Shown here piece after piece: positions 11,554 through 23,800 of a stretch of 64,000 nucleotides of DNA. This DNA comes from Canna indica (taxonomy: Eukaryota; Streptophyta; Magnoliopsida; Zingiberales; Cannaceae). A model generated the notes under the pieces. The model saw only the letters and a list, made by a program, of their open reading frames with translations, did no database searches and was not told the DNA's origin. Made by a program: the position numbers and the translations under genes. Each line of letters opens with the position of its first letter. The first letter of the stretch is position 1. Location of the stretch: assembly GCA_034359265.1 (NCBI GenBank), contig CP136891.1:7082501-7146500 (forward strand), read 5' to 3'.

Positions 11554-12313
11554 AGCAATTACCCAAAATCATAATTTGGACATGAGATTTTCTCAAATTC
11601 ATAATATGAATCCTAATTTTCTCGGATCCATAACTAAATGGTCAAAGTTTCGAATTTGCCCTCCATTTCAAAATATGATTCCCTCATTTTTATTAATTAA
11701 AGACTTTTTAAAAAGTCTTTAAGTGGATCAAAATAAAATATTTTTTCAATAATTTATATTAATATTATAGTAGATAAAAATTTATTTTAGTGGCTAGTAA
11801 TAATATTATTTTATTTTTGAAAATTTTAAAATATTTTTTAAAAATCTTTAAATGTTTAAATTATACACTTGTTAAGGAAAATACAACTTTAATTAATTTT
11901 TTAATAGTCCTTATAGTATTTTTTTAGTATCTAAATAATTTATTAGTAGCTAAAATTACTATTTTTTATTTTTTGTTGCAAAAGCTTTAAGTGCAAAAGT
12001 TTTAAATTTTTTTGAAAAATATTTTAAATATTTTAAAAATAAAATAATAATATTATTAGTTATTAAAATAAATTTTTATCTACTATAATATTAATATGAA
12101 TACTGAATTTTTTTATTATGAATAATAAAAAATATTTTATTTTGAATCACTTAAAGATTTTTAGAAAAGTCTTTAATTAGTAAAAAAAATTATTTTTTGA
12201 AATAAAGGATAATTTTAAATTTTTGATTATTTAATTATGAATTTAAAAAAATTTAAATTCATATTATGAATTTGAGAAAACCACTCATCCAAATTATGAT
12301 TCTAGGTGATCAC
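11554..12313. mobile_element. Second long foldback element, about 0.76 kb
   Basis: Left-arm blocks ATCATAATTTGGA, TTTTCTCAAATTCATAATAT, ATTAATTAAAGACTTTT and TAATATTATAGTAGATAAAA recur reverse-complemented in matching order at 12020-12310. The arms pair along nearly the whole length, with the turn near 11930. It is distinct in sequence from the 8.1-kb foldback. No open frame of note and no clear target duplication were found. The 11366-11553 gap shows nothing recognisable. Confidence 0.75.
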
Positions 12314-13586
12314 GAGAGTATAGTTGATGTCTCGGCAAATATAAGCAGACGAGAATGAAAATAAAGTACTTTCTGGGTTGAGGATGATACAGTAAGTGAT
12401 TAATTTGTCGTAAACACAATTTATTTTTACAGTCTAAAAGTCCTACAAATATTTGTCTATTGCAGACTTCCAGCTTATGAATTAACTCACACGGTTAATT
12501 AAATGTCATTAAGAAACCGCCGGAAGGAAAACATAAATGTATAATTCAACAAGGAATATTAAACTGAATTATAATTAATAGAGCTTAAAAGCTAATTTCC
12601 CTTTTTGTGATCAAAATTTATCTCTACAGAGAGTTGAAGTTGTTATATGCAAGTGCAGCATAAGGAAATTCTAGCATTCTTAAATAAACCTAACTTAAAA
12701 GAAAGTAATCTAGAGATATTGTATTCTAAGTGAGGTATTTCGTTTATAAATTTTATGTAAATTTTACTTTTCTAATTTTTTGAGATGCTAAATTATCGAT
12801 TAAATCTTTATAATTAATTTCGTCTAATATTTCTTTCTCAATTGATAATAAAGATAATACAATTAATCTAATTTTCATGACAGTAAAATCATAAATCTCT
12901 ATTTGGGCCTATATGAGATGGTTGATGCATTCACTCTTGGAATAAAAATTAAAAATAGTGGGTAGTTGTATCTTTTTTACTAAAGATTTAGGATTTTAGG
13001 GCCAGCGATGGAGATAGAAAAACTACAATTTGCGGAAGCAACACCGCAAATTGGGACTGCTTCGGAGAAGTAGTTTGCAACAACTTGGCGGCAACAGCAC
13101 CGCAAGTTGGGACTGCTTCGGTGCAGCAAGTCTGCAACCTGGCAACAACACCGACGGAGAATGTAGTCCACAAAGCAAGACTGCAACAACTTGGTGGCAA
13201 TAACGAGAGACGGGAGTTGGGAGTGCTTTGGAAGACCGGGGGCGAGAGACGGAGAGGGAGAAGATGAGCATTTGAGGAGGTCGAATATTGTTGTAAAAAC
13301 CAAAATTTATCTGGACCTAAGGAGTGTGGACAACCGACCGCTGGAGCCATGGAGGCTTAAAGCCATGCGGAGATGGAGAAGACGAAGAGTCCAAACTTTG
13401 GAGATGAAGGGGGCACAAATTTCGTTCAAGTATATAATATACAAATTGAATAGATCTCTTAATCATTTCAAATCCGACAAGGGAGGTTCAATGCAAGAGG
13501 GTACCAATTAGGTAGGGCCCAGGTCGAAAGTGAAAGAGTGAAAGAGACTCCATCAATCTAGGGTCTAATGCAATGGCCTTTTGGAC

Positions 13587-14245
13587 AAGGCTGGCAACGG
13601 ATCGAATATGATGCAGATACTACATTATTCGTATCCGCACCGCATCTCACATTCGCACATCTGTATCTGCACCGTATCCTTTACGGATGTGAATATTTAT
13701 ATTCATATTCGCACCGTTTCAAATACGAATATCTGCACCACATCTCATATCTGTGCATTCGTATCTGCACCGCATCTGTATCTGCATCCGTAAAAAACCC
13801 GAACCCGATTTCTTTAAGTGATGTGGACTACAAGTGATGTGGCGATAATAAAATATTATTATCAGTTCGCCACGTCAACGAACTAACAGGCGAGATCACG
13901 TTGGGCTAACAGATGACTATTATTGGAACCAATCCTAAACTTCTTATATAGCATTGAGACCAATCAAAGGATTGGCCAAAATTGAGAAATTCGTAAAAGT
14001 TGATGTCATTTTTGTCTATTTACCCGATAACTTATATGGCCAAAATAATAATTCAAAGACATGGATAGACGGTGCAGATACGGTGCACATCCACAGTCAT
14101 ATCTGTATCTGCACCATATCCGTGCGGATATAATTTTTCTAAATTCATATCTGTATCTGTATCTATTTTTACTTGCGGATATGGATTGGATACGATGCGG
14201 ATGTGGTTTTTAGTTAGCATATGCGGATAAAATTACCATCCCTAC
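13587..14245. mobile_element. Non-autonomous hAT-like element in copy 1 of the array
   Basis: A 659-bp insertion is flanked by the perfect 8-bp duplication TTTTGGAC (13579-13586 and 14246-14253). The uninterrupted sequence can be read in the other array copies as CCTTTTGGACCTAATGG. The right terminus reversed reads GTAGGGATGGTAAT; the left reads AAGGCTGGCAACGG, so the inverted termini are degenerate. The interior has many copies of ATCTGCACCG-like motifs in both orientations. No transposase. The 8-bp duplication and TAGGG-type end suggest the hAT superfamily. Confidence 0.8.
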
Positions 14246-15474
14246 TTTTGGACCTAATGGACGGCGCCGCCCGTGCAAATTAAAGTGAATTATAATTAAT
14301 TGAGCGTAAAAGCTAAATTCTTATTTGTGATAAAAATTTCTTTCTAAGAAGAGTTGAAGTTGTTATATGCAAGTGCAGCAAGAGGAAGCTCTAGCATTCT
14401 TAAATAAACATAATTTAAAAGAAAGTAGCTAATATATATTGTGGCATAATGTAAAATTTTAAGATGAGACCTTTCATTTATTCAATAAAATTAATATATT
14501 TATGTAAATTTTATTTTTCTAATTCTTTGAAATACAAAATTACTAAATAATTTTTTATAATTAATTTCGTCTAATATTTTTTTCTCAAATGATAATAAAG
14601 CTAATACATTTAATCTTTCTTGAAATAATCTTTATTTTCCATGGCAACAAAATATTAAATCTCTATTTGGCTTGTATGAGATGGTTGATGCATTCACTCT
14701 TTGGGATAAAAATTAAAAATAGTGGGTAGTTGTACCTTTATGACTAAGGATTGAGGATTTTAGGACCAGCGATGGAGACAAACACATTGCAATTTGCAGT
14801 AGCAACACCGCAAGTTGGGTGTGCTTCAGAGAATGTAGTCTACAACAACTTGGTGGCAGTGGCACTGCAAGTTGGGACTGCTTCGGTGCTGCAAGTTTGC
14901 AACATGGCAACAGCAGCGACGGAGAATGTATCTGCAAGAGCAAGACCACAACAACTTGGCGACAACGACTAGAGATGAGAGTTGGGATTACTTCGGAAGA
15001 CCAGGGGGCGAGAGGCAAAGAGGTAGAAGATTAGCGTAGCGGAGGCCGAACATTGTTGTAGAAATCAAATTGTATCTAGATCTGTGGAGTGTGGACAACC
15101 AACCATAGAGAAGACAAAGAGTCCATACTTCAGAGATGAAGGGGCCACAAATTTCATTCATGTATATAGTATACCAATTGAATATATCTGTTAATTATTT
15201 CAGATATGATGGGGGAGGCTCGATGGGTGAGAGTACCAATGAGATGGGGGCCCATGTGGGAAGTGAAAGAGTCAAAGAGACGTACTCCATCAATTTGAGC
15301 CTAATGCAATGACCTTTTGGACCTAATGGACGGCCGGTGCTACAAATTAAATTGAATTATAATTAATATAGTGTAAAAGCTAATTTCCTTATTTGTGATC
15401 AAATTTTCCTTCTAGAGAGAGTTAGGAGTTGTTATATGCAAGTGGAGCGGGAGGAAGCTCTAGCATACTTAAAT

Positions 15475-15740
15475 GGGATAACGTACAATTTGATCCCTCA
15501 AAAGTAGTCGAGTTTTCATAGTGGTCCCTAAAAAAAAACTCAATCAATATGGTGCCTCTAAAATATGACTCGGGCAAAATAGTCCCTAACTCGGGCATTT
15601 TAGGGATTATTTTGCCCGAGTCAACTCGGCTATTTTGTCCGAGTCATGTTTTAGATAGACCACATTGACCGAGTTTTTTTTTTTGAAGGACCACTATGAA
15701 AACTCGGTTATATTTGAGGGATCAAATTGTACGTTATCCC
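15475..15740. mobile_element. Mutator-like hairpin MITE in copy 3 of the array
   Basis: A 266-bp insertion whose two halves are near-complete inverted repeats (GGGATAACGTACAATTTGAT at both ends in opposite orientation, followed by CGAGTTTTCATAGTGGTCC). It is flanked by 9-bp duplications TACTTAAAT (15466-15474) and TTCTTAAAT (15741-15749), 8 of 9 matching. The empty site is visible in the sister copies. The 9-bp duplication with long terminal repeats suits a MULE-derived MITE. Confidence 0.8.
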
Positions 15741-16060
15741 TTCTTAAATAAACATAACTTAAAAGAAAGTAATTTGAATATATTGTGACCTAATGCGAAA
15801 TCTTAAGATGATGTCTTTCATTTATTAAATAAAATTAATATAAACTTTCATGTAAATTTTATTTTTCTAATTTTTTGAGATGCAAAGTTATTAATTAAGT
15901 CTTTATAATCAATTTTGTCTAATATTTCTTTCTCAATTGATAATAAAGTTAATCCATTTAATCTTTCTTGAAATAATTTTTATTTTCCATGACAACAAAA
16001 CCTTAAATCTCTATTTGACCGGTATGAGATGGTTGATGCATTCACTCTCTAGGATAAAAA

Positions 16061-16402
16061 TTAAAAATAGTGGGTAGCTATACCTTTTCGACTAAGGATT
16101 GAGGATTTTAGGGCCAGCGACAGAGATAGACAAATTGCAATTTGCACCAGCAACACCGTAAGTTGGGATTGCTTCAGAGAATGTAGCTTGCAACAACTTG
16201 GTGGCAGCGGCACCGTAAGTTGGGATTGCTTTGGTGTTGCAAGTTTGCAACCTGGCAGCAGCACCGATGGAGAATGTATTTGCAAGAGCAAGACCACAAC
16301 AACTTGGCGGCAGCAACGAGAAATGAGAGTTGGGACTGCTTCGGAAGATCGGGGGGCGAGAGGCGAAGAGGGAGAAGATGAGCGCTTTAGGAGGCCAAAC
16401 AT
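16061..16402 (-). other. Open frame in the tandem unit, kept open in other copies (not a recognised protein)
   Basis: The 113-codon minus-strand frame starts MFGLLKRSSSPSSPLAPRSS and ends in ATHYF. It has counterparts in copy 2 (within 14713-15018, ending TTHYF), copy 4 (17224-17616, longer at the N-terminus, with the start of the shared part read as MFGLLKHSSSPSSPLAPRSS) and a partial one in copy 1 (13023-13271). Product pattern: short hydrophobic, Cys/Leu/Pro-rich repeats (PPSCC, PKQSQLAV) that mirror the DNA sub-repeats. The plus strand of the same core is also open for 60-120 codons, so conservation may simply reflect recent copying. No signal or domain is assigned. Confidence 0.25.
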
Positions 16403-18756
16403 TGTTGTAAAATCAAGATTTTATCTGGATATGTGGAGTGTGGATGACCGACCATTGCAGGATTGGAGGCAGGCAGAGATGAAGAAGACGAAGAGTCTAG
16501 ACTCCAAAGATGAAGGGACCATAAATTTCAATTGTGTATATAGTATACCAATCGAATAGATCTGTTAATTATTTCAGATCTGATGGGGGAGGCTCGATGC
16601 GTGAGAGTACCAATGAGGTGGGGCCCCATGTTGTAAGTGAAAGAGTCAAAGAGACTCTATCAATCTAGAGCCTAATGCAATGGCCTTTTGGACCTAATGG
16701 ATTGACAGTCCCTACAAATTAAATTGAATTATAATTAATAGAGGGTAAAAGCTAATTTCCTTATTTGTCATCAAATTTTTTATCTGCGGAGAGTTGAAGT
16801 TGTTATATGCAAGTGTAGCACGAGGAAGCTCTAGCATTCTTAAATAAACATAACTTAAAAGAAAGTAACTCAGATATATTATGGCCAAATGCGAAATTTT
16901 AATACGAGACATTTCATTTATTTAATAAAATTAATATAAACTTTTATGTAAATTTGATTCTTCTAACTTTGTGAGATGCAAAATTTCTGATTAAATCTTT
17001 ATAATCAATTCCATCTAATATTTGTTTCTCAGTTGATAATAAAGCTAATCAATTTAATCTTTCTTGAAATAATCTTTGTTTTCCCGGCAACAAAATCTTA
17101 AATCTCTATTTGGCATGTATGAGATGGTTGATGCATTCACTCTCTCATATAAAAATTAAAAATAGTGGATAGCTATACCTTTTCGATTGAGGATTGAGGA
17201 TTTTAGAGCCAGCGAGGAGATGATCAAATTGCAATTTGCAACAGCAACACCGCAAGGTGGGACTGCTTTGGAGAATGTAGTCTGCAACAACTTGGTGGCA
17301 GCGGCACCGCAAGTTGGGATTGCTTCGGTGCTGCAAATCTGCAACCTGACAACAGCACCGATGGAGAATGTATCCGCAAGAGCAAGACCGCAACAACTTG
17401 ATCGCAACAACGAGAGATGAGAGTTGGAACTGCTTCGGAAGACCTGGGGGCGAGAGGCGACGAGGGAGAAGATGAGTGTTTGAGGAGGCCGAACATTATT
17501 ATAAAAACCAGATTATATCTGGATCTGTGGAGTGTGGACGACGGATCATTGGAGGCTTGGAGGCAAGCAGAGATGGAAAAGTCGAAGAGTAGACTCCGAA
17601 AATGAAGGGGCCACAAATTTCATTTGTGTATATAGTATACCAATTAAATATATATGTTAATTATTTCTGATCTGATGGGGGAGACTTGATGTGTGAGAGT
17701 ACTAATGTGGTGGGGCCTCAGGTGAAAAATGAAAGAGTTAAAAGGACAAAATTAAAATTATAATATCATTCCTTTGTATCTTGAGAAGTGAAAGAGCCAA
17801 AGAGACTCCATCAATATGAGGCGTAAGGCAATGACTTTTTGGGCGTAATAGACGGGCCGTCCCTACAAATAATACTTTTGTATTCGAATATAACCTAAAT
17901 CGACTTAATAAGTATAAATGGCTTTGATACTAAGGACCTATTTGATTATCAAAATACAGTCAGAATAATATATAATTATTCATCCTTTATTTCTATTGAC
18001 TTGATTGGTTGGATTTCAAAGAAATAGAATAGATTTCCTATTCCCCTTCCACTAAAAAAATGAATGGAATATTGGTGCTCAATTTAATTTAAAAATTGGC
18101 ACTATTTTAATGTTTAAATATAAATTTAGATATTCCTTAATGTACCCATTTAAGGGTAACAGTGACGTAGGGAATTAATTTAAAATTGACGTCACTACCT
18201 GGCACCGGTATCCAATTTTTTCAAGCCTACACATTAAATACCGATGCCTCTACTATAGACGGTGTCAAAAATTCAGATTACATTTTTGTGTATGATTTGG
18301 GATAAGTATTAGGATAAAAATATTATTTAACTTTAATTTGGATTAATCTACCAAAAATATCACTTAGCAAATAATTTGATACATGGTGATATTTATAAAT
18401 ATTGATTAAGTCGAAGAAAATCTTAGTTATCCACGTGTTAGTGGAATTAACGAAAAAATCGGTGCCGATTAGCTAATCAGCGCTGGTATTATGTTGATGC
18501 TTTTACATAAAATCAGCTTTTGTTCAGCTCTAATATCGATTTTTCAAACAAGCACCAGAATTAGGCGCCAATTTCACTTGCATTTACTGGGTCAATGTTT
18601 TGGAAACTGACGCACGTAGCATGCGCCGATTTTCAAATGCTTTTTTCAAAGATTTTTTATAGTGATAATTAGAGATGGATATGAAATAGCTATTCATTGG
18701 TTACAAAATAAGTGATAATTAAATATGAATTTTTTATAGTAATAATTAGATATGGA

Positions 18757-18965
18757 TCGTCGAAATAAATATTTAAGAGTGACATATCAATTTAGTTTTA
18801 TCATTTTAAATTATTTCGGATCATTTTTAAATTGGTTCAAGAAAAGCATTTTAAAATCACCGATTTATGTATAATGTTAGGGTCATTTTAATATTTTTTC
18901 CTGGACCAATTTAAAATGATTCAAAATAATTTAAAATGATAAAACTAAATTGATATGTCATTCTT
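18757..18965. repeat. Foldback at the head of the 156-bp array
   Basis: TGACATATCAATTTAGTTTT at about 18761 is the reverse complement of the segment ending AAAACTAAATTGATATGTCA at 18960. Pairing extends through ATCATTTTAAATTATTT and the CAATTTAAA blocks. The inverted copy is of the same sequence that starts each unit of the adjacent tandem array. Confidence 0.75.
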
Positions 18966-19580
18966 AATCACTTTTTGATGATCCAAATTGTGTATCACAT
19001 TTTATTATGCATAATATAATTTATGTAAATTTATGATGATTTTATAATACATTTTATTGCACATGGCCTAATAAGTGAATTAGTTTAAAATAGTAAAAAA
19101 AAATTGATATGTCACTCTTAAACACTTATTTTGATTATTCAATTTGTGGATTACATTTCAGTATACATAATATAATTTCTGTAAATTTATGGTAATTTTA
19201 GAATATTTTTTTTGAACCGATTTAAAATGGTCTCAAGCAATTTAAAATGGTAAAAAAAATTGATATGTCATTCTTAAATACTTATTTTGATTATTCGAGT
19301 TGTAGATCACATTTTATTATGTATAATATAATTTCTGTGAATTTATGATGATTTTAAAATATTTTTCCTAAACCAATTTAAAATAGTCCGAAGTAATTTA
19401 AAAAGTAAAAGTAAATTGATATGTCACTTTTAAACACTTATTTTGATTGTCCGAGTTATGGTATTTCATTATGCGTAATATAATTTCTGTGAATTTATGA
19501 TGATTTTAGAATATATTTTATTGCATATATGGCCTAATAAGTGAACTAGTTTAAAATAATCTGAAGCAATTTAAAATGAT
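18935..19580. repeat. Tandem repeat, period about 156 bp, four copies
   Basis: The anchor TGATATGTCA occurs at 18951, 19105, 19261 and 19418, spacings of 154, 156 and 157. Each unit continues with TTAA-A-CACTT-TTTTGAT, CACATTTTATTATG, ATAATATAATTT-TGT and AATTTATG-T-ATTTTA, then CAATTTAAAATGGT. A period near 155-180 bp is typical of plant satellites, but four diverged copies are also compatible with a local expansion. Confidence 0.8.
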
Positions 19581-20851
19581 CAAAAATTAACCCGTTAACA
19601 GCTGTGAGGGCATTAGTGGTATTTTGAAATGTTGATTCAGATTTTAGGAAAAAAGTAATAGCCTTTCTTATTTTGAGAATAAAAGAATTTTCTATTCGAT
19701 TTTAAGAAAATCGTTGTAAATATATTAAATGTACAGTAGGTAAACTAAATTTCATTACATATTTTTATAATATATTTTATTAATATAAAAATTTCTAATC
19801 CACAAAATTTCACGTTTTATAATATAAATAATTTAACTTACTTGATTTGACCCATTGATCCAAGTGAAATAATTCTAATCCACAAAACGGATACTAACCA
19901 AGTGAAATGACGAACACAGTTTGGTGCTTTGTATTTGAATCGGCTTTTTAAGATTAAATCTCATTCAAAATCAGGTTTGAGTTTGACAAAGAAAATGCAT
20001 TCCAAATTAATTCCAACCCTAACTAGATTAACTCTAAAAGCTTAATTAGTTGATTATACGGATGTTTTACTTCTCAAAAAAATACAAAAAACAACTTACC
20101 TAACCTCCTAAATAAGTTTGACTTCTTGTGTTTCCTAACAAATAGAAGTATAAAATATCTAAAATATTTTTAATTATTTTTTATGTTCAAAACTTTAAGA
20201 ATTATCTAGTACATAAATAACAAACATAATATAATTACATATTATAATATTATAATTAAAATACTAAAATATATTAATATTAAATTATTATTAACAATCT
20301 ATTGCTTATCGTGTTATAAGAAAAATAGTATATTTCATGAACATAATATTATTAAATCATTTGAACTGTACTTTCTGTGAAATAAATAGTTGATCCAAAT
20401 AAAATACAAGAAAATTAATTCATAAGAAATTATAATTCATTTATATTAACCAAACATATTTTTTACATTCCTTGAAGAATTCATAAGAGAATTCAATTAC
20501 TTATGAATTAATTTTAGGAAACACAAAATATGTATTTCCTAATCAATTCCTGTATCACCCAAACGATACCTAAGTTGGTCAAATACCAATCAAAACCAAT
20601 GAAAAACAGTCTACCCGGTGAAGAAATTTAATTCAACGATATTGGTATAATTAACAGTAGTCCACCAAATCATTTTAGTGATGTTAGTTGTCTGCAACTT
20701 AATTAAAAGCACAAATACAAATGCAATGCCGTTATGCGAAAGTGAGAAGAACATAATAAAAGTTCAGACTAAACTATTTTTTACTGCCATTTAAGATAAA
20801 TGAAACCAAACAATGCTAAATCATGGTTGTAGAACATATAAATAACTCCAG

Positions 20852-23800
20852 CTATTTCTTCAACTTCTTTGTTCTCCTTGACACTTGAGGTTTCTTAATT
20901 CCTTTCTTTGCAGGTCTCGCAGCAGTTTTTGCCTTCTTATTCACTGGCTCCTGCAATTGAATGAAAACTTATCAGCTTGTGTCCAAGAAGAAACTCATCT
21001 GCTTGCAGTCTCAAGTGTAGGGTAGCAAGTAGGCAAAGCATCCTTCAAATGAGGATTAATACCAATAACATGGGAATTTATATGGAAATCACAAGACCTG
21101 CAGATATAATCTATGCTCCAGTCACTCAATAGTAAGCTCTAGAAATTATTTCCATAATAATATATCAAGATCACAACATAGATTATTACCAAGTCTATAT
21201 CAGCAAATTGCTTTATAGTTGTTGAGATCTCATAAGAGTCTCACTACTGTTTTTTTCGTCACATATCAGTTGGCAATGTTTCTTGGCTTCTAACTTTTGA
21301 TTGAAAAACTATGCATGAGGTGTTGTGGTTGCTTTGACCCAACCAAAAAGAAATATAAAAATGACAATAACTTTAGTTATGAAATCTCTAGGGCAAAAGA
21401 AGAATAAAAGGTTAATTGTTAGGTACAAGTATTTTATGGAATATCTTTGTCCATTAATTAGGCATTAGCAGTTAGCAAAGCTTTAATGCAAGAAGCAGAT
21501 ATGATCATATAAACTTGAATGAGTCCAGATTGAAATAGATGCACAAGCTCTAATAACCATCATTAATAACATTGTTTATCTTCCCATTGTCATTTGTAAT
21601 GTTTGTTAAGGATATCTTGTATTAAAGGCTTCTTTTAGAAACCTTAGTTTTTCCTTTATTTCTCGGGAAGGAAATAAAGCTGCACATTGCGCAGCCAATA
21701 CCATGTTGTTACGGTCAAGCCACCACTGGGATGATAGTTGGCCTACGGACCATGCTAGTAGCCTTAGCTCAGAGCTTCTGGGCCATGGTTTTCTTTGATA
21801 TTAGTTTCTGATAAAGTTATTTTTGTTTGGAAAAGGAAAAACTATATGTATTTTACTAGGCATGATTGGTTGCCCATGTTGCAAACCTGTACTCACATTT
21901 CATAAAGAAAACAACCCATTTGCTGCAAATGGATTTGCAGCACGAGAAACCAATCATGCAAAAAATCACTGACATACTATATCCAGTTACGCCATACTCT
22001 ATATTAGAATCACTGCAAGACCCGTGTTTCCGTTAATAAGGCATCCTGAAGTAAAGAAACAGTGAAAATAACTATGATTAGGAAGCAGAACTATCTAAGT
22101 CCAAGTAGGTTGCGCAAATTTCAAATACCAAATGTGATTATAATCTCTTATGGATTACTGAGTGGGTCAGGTTCAAGTCTAAGGTAAAGAGTTTAATTCT
22201 CAATAAGAAAACAAAACAATCCATAGTCAGTTCTCTATTATGAAGGAAAGCCAGAAAACAATAGTAACAAATATATGGGTATCTAGTAATGCAATATAGC
22301 AACAGAAGAAAAGCCACATCATGTAGTCAATGCAGGTAGTAGTTCATAAGCAATATTTATTGACAACAGAAGTACAAGTGTAAATGCAAAATGTGTTGGT
22401 CCAACTGATGGAGATATTAATCATTTTCATAAGAAAACAATTTTCACGAGCAAACTATTTGAATACTTTGGATTAGAGGCTTGGAATGAGAAAGAGGATG
22501 CGACTTGAAATGACTTTATTCGAATAAAAAAGAACTCGATGGCTCTTAGTTTGACTAGTGATAGAGCTGCTATAGAATTGAACTTCACAAAATTATCCGT
22601 GTTGTTAATCTCCATGTATTTCAGATTTACAAATTATTGTATCTCAAGGAATATCATGTGTCATTTCAAGCAAGCAAAATAAAATGAGTTAATTTATAAA
22701 TCAAAATTCACCAGAGCAGAAGAAAGTTACTGCAAGTAGAATAATTAACAGTACTAGACATCATCAAAGAATTAGCATATATGCTTGCAAAAGCATGCAT
22801 TGAATCTCTTTCCAAAACAAAGGTTCCTCTGTGTTCACTTATAAGAGATTGAATTTATAGTCTATGTTGAAAAATCTTTAATACATTGTCCTGCGATGGT
22901 TAAATATATATGACAAGTTTAGGGTTTGCAGATTTCAGATATCTCAGATTTTACCTTGGTCTTTGTATCTGTATGATCACCATTTTCATTCTTTTCATCA
23001 TTTTGATGGGCAGAAGTCTTTGGTGCCCTGTCTACCTCTTCATCTGAATCAAATGAAAAACCATCGAGTGTTCCTACCAAAATAATATAGCTACAAATTA
23101 GAAGTGTACTAAGACGACAAATGATAGATAATTATAAAATAATAACAGTAGACTACTCAAATGGTTTATGTTAGAATGACTGGGAAGAGGTGAGATGGTA
23201 TGCCTATATTCAAGATATAAGATGACCCAAAGACAAGTGTTTCAAAGTGGATCAAAGGGTTAGTCAGAGGTTGAGAAAACTTAAATTCAGTGGAATAGAG
23301 AGATTCAGGGTGGTCTGAAAAGCTACCACAGACTAAAAGGGGCATTTGACAGGAAACAATAGGAAGGGGCAAGAAAAAGTATGCAAGTAATTGGAGTACA
23401 GCCTTTAAAATGGGTAAGTACTTAGAGAGAGACTCATGCAAAATACAGAAACTATGACATTGGTTATAATGAAACCCTTCCTAGCAACTAGGAAATATAA
23501 TCAACCACTTCACCGTGCCAATTAAGTTACTGCTTTTCTGATTATTCCAAAAGGCATAACAAATATGCAATCACTGACTACTTTTAATTGTCCATAATAT
23601 ATCTGAAATTTCAAGCTAAAATTTTTACCTTCAACCATTGTCTCAGCTTCAAACACATTAGATTGGGGCTCCAATTGTATAAAATCATTCATAATCGTCT
23701 CTATCTGTGAAATACAATTTCAAATAGAGAACCGACATGGTCAATTTGCAAAAATAAACCAATAACTTAAATAAAAAAATTTAAATCTAGAAACTCTACA

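Larger units (their letters stand above)
12574..17870. repeat. Four direct copies of an unidentified unit of about 1.1 kb
   Basis: Copies run approximately 12574-14284, 14285-15352, 15353-16723 and 16724-17870; without later insertions they measure about 1.04, 1.07, 1.10 and 1.15 kb. Each starts near GAATTATAATTAAT, continues through GTTGTTATATGCAAGTG, TAGCATTCTTAAATAAAC and GAGATGGTTGATGCATTCAC, and then a GC-richer core of short degenerate repeats (CCGCAAGTTGGGACTGCTTCGG). It closes with CTAATGCAATGGCCTTTTGG. There are no terminal repeats or known coding domains. Divergence is visible but alignment by eye is continuous. I do not recognise the unit. Confidence 0.85.
17871..20851. other. AT-rich intergenic region downstream of BIN4, mostly repeats
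   Basis: No gene was recognised. It contains the foldback at 18757-18965 and the 156-bp array at 18935-19580 listed separately. The ends near 17935 (TAAGGACCTATTTGATTATC) and 20575 (reverse strand TTAGGTATCGTTTGGGTGAT) look like distant inverted termini, too diverged to claim an element. The last 250 bases probably hold the 3' untranslated region of BIN4. Confidence 0.4.

Noticed and set aside
12980..13511. Multiple frames on both strands in array copy 1
   Set aside because: Open frames on both strands follow from the short internal repeats; only the minus-strand frame shared by other copies was kept, with low confidence.
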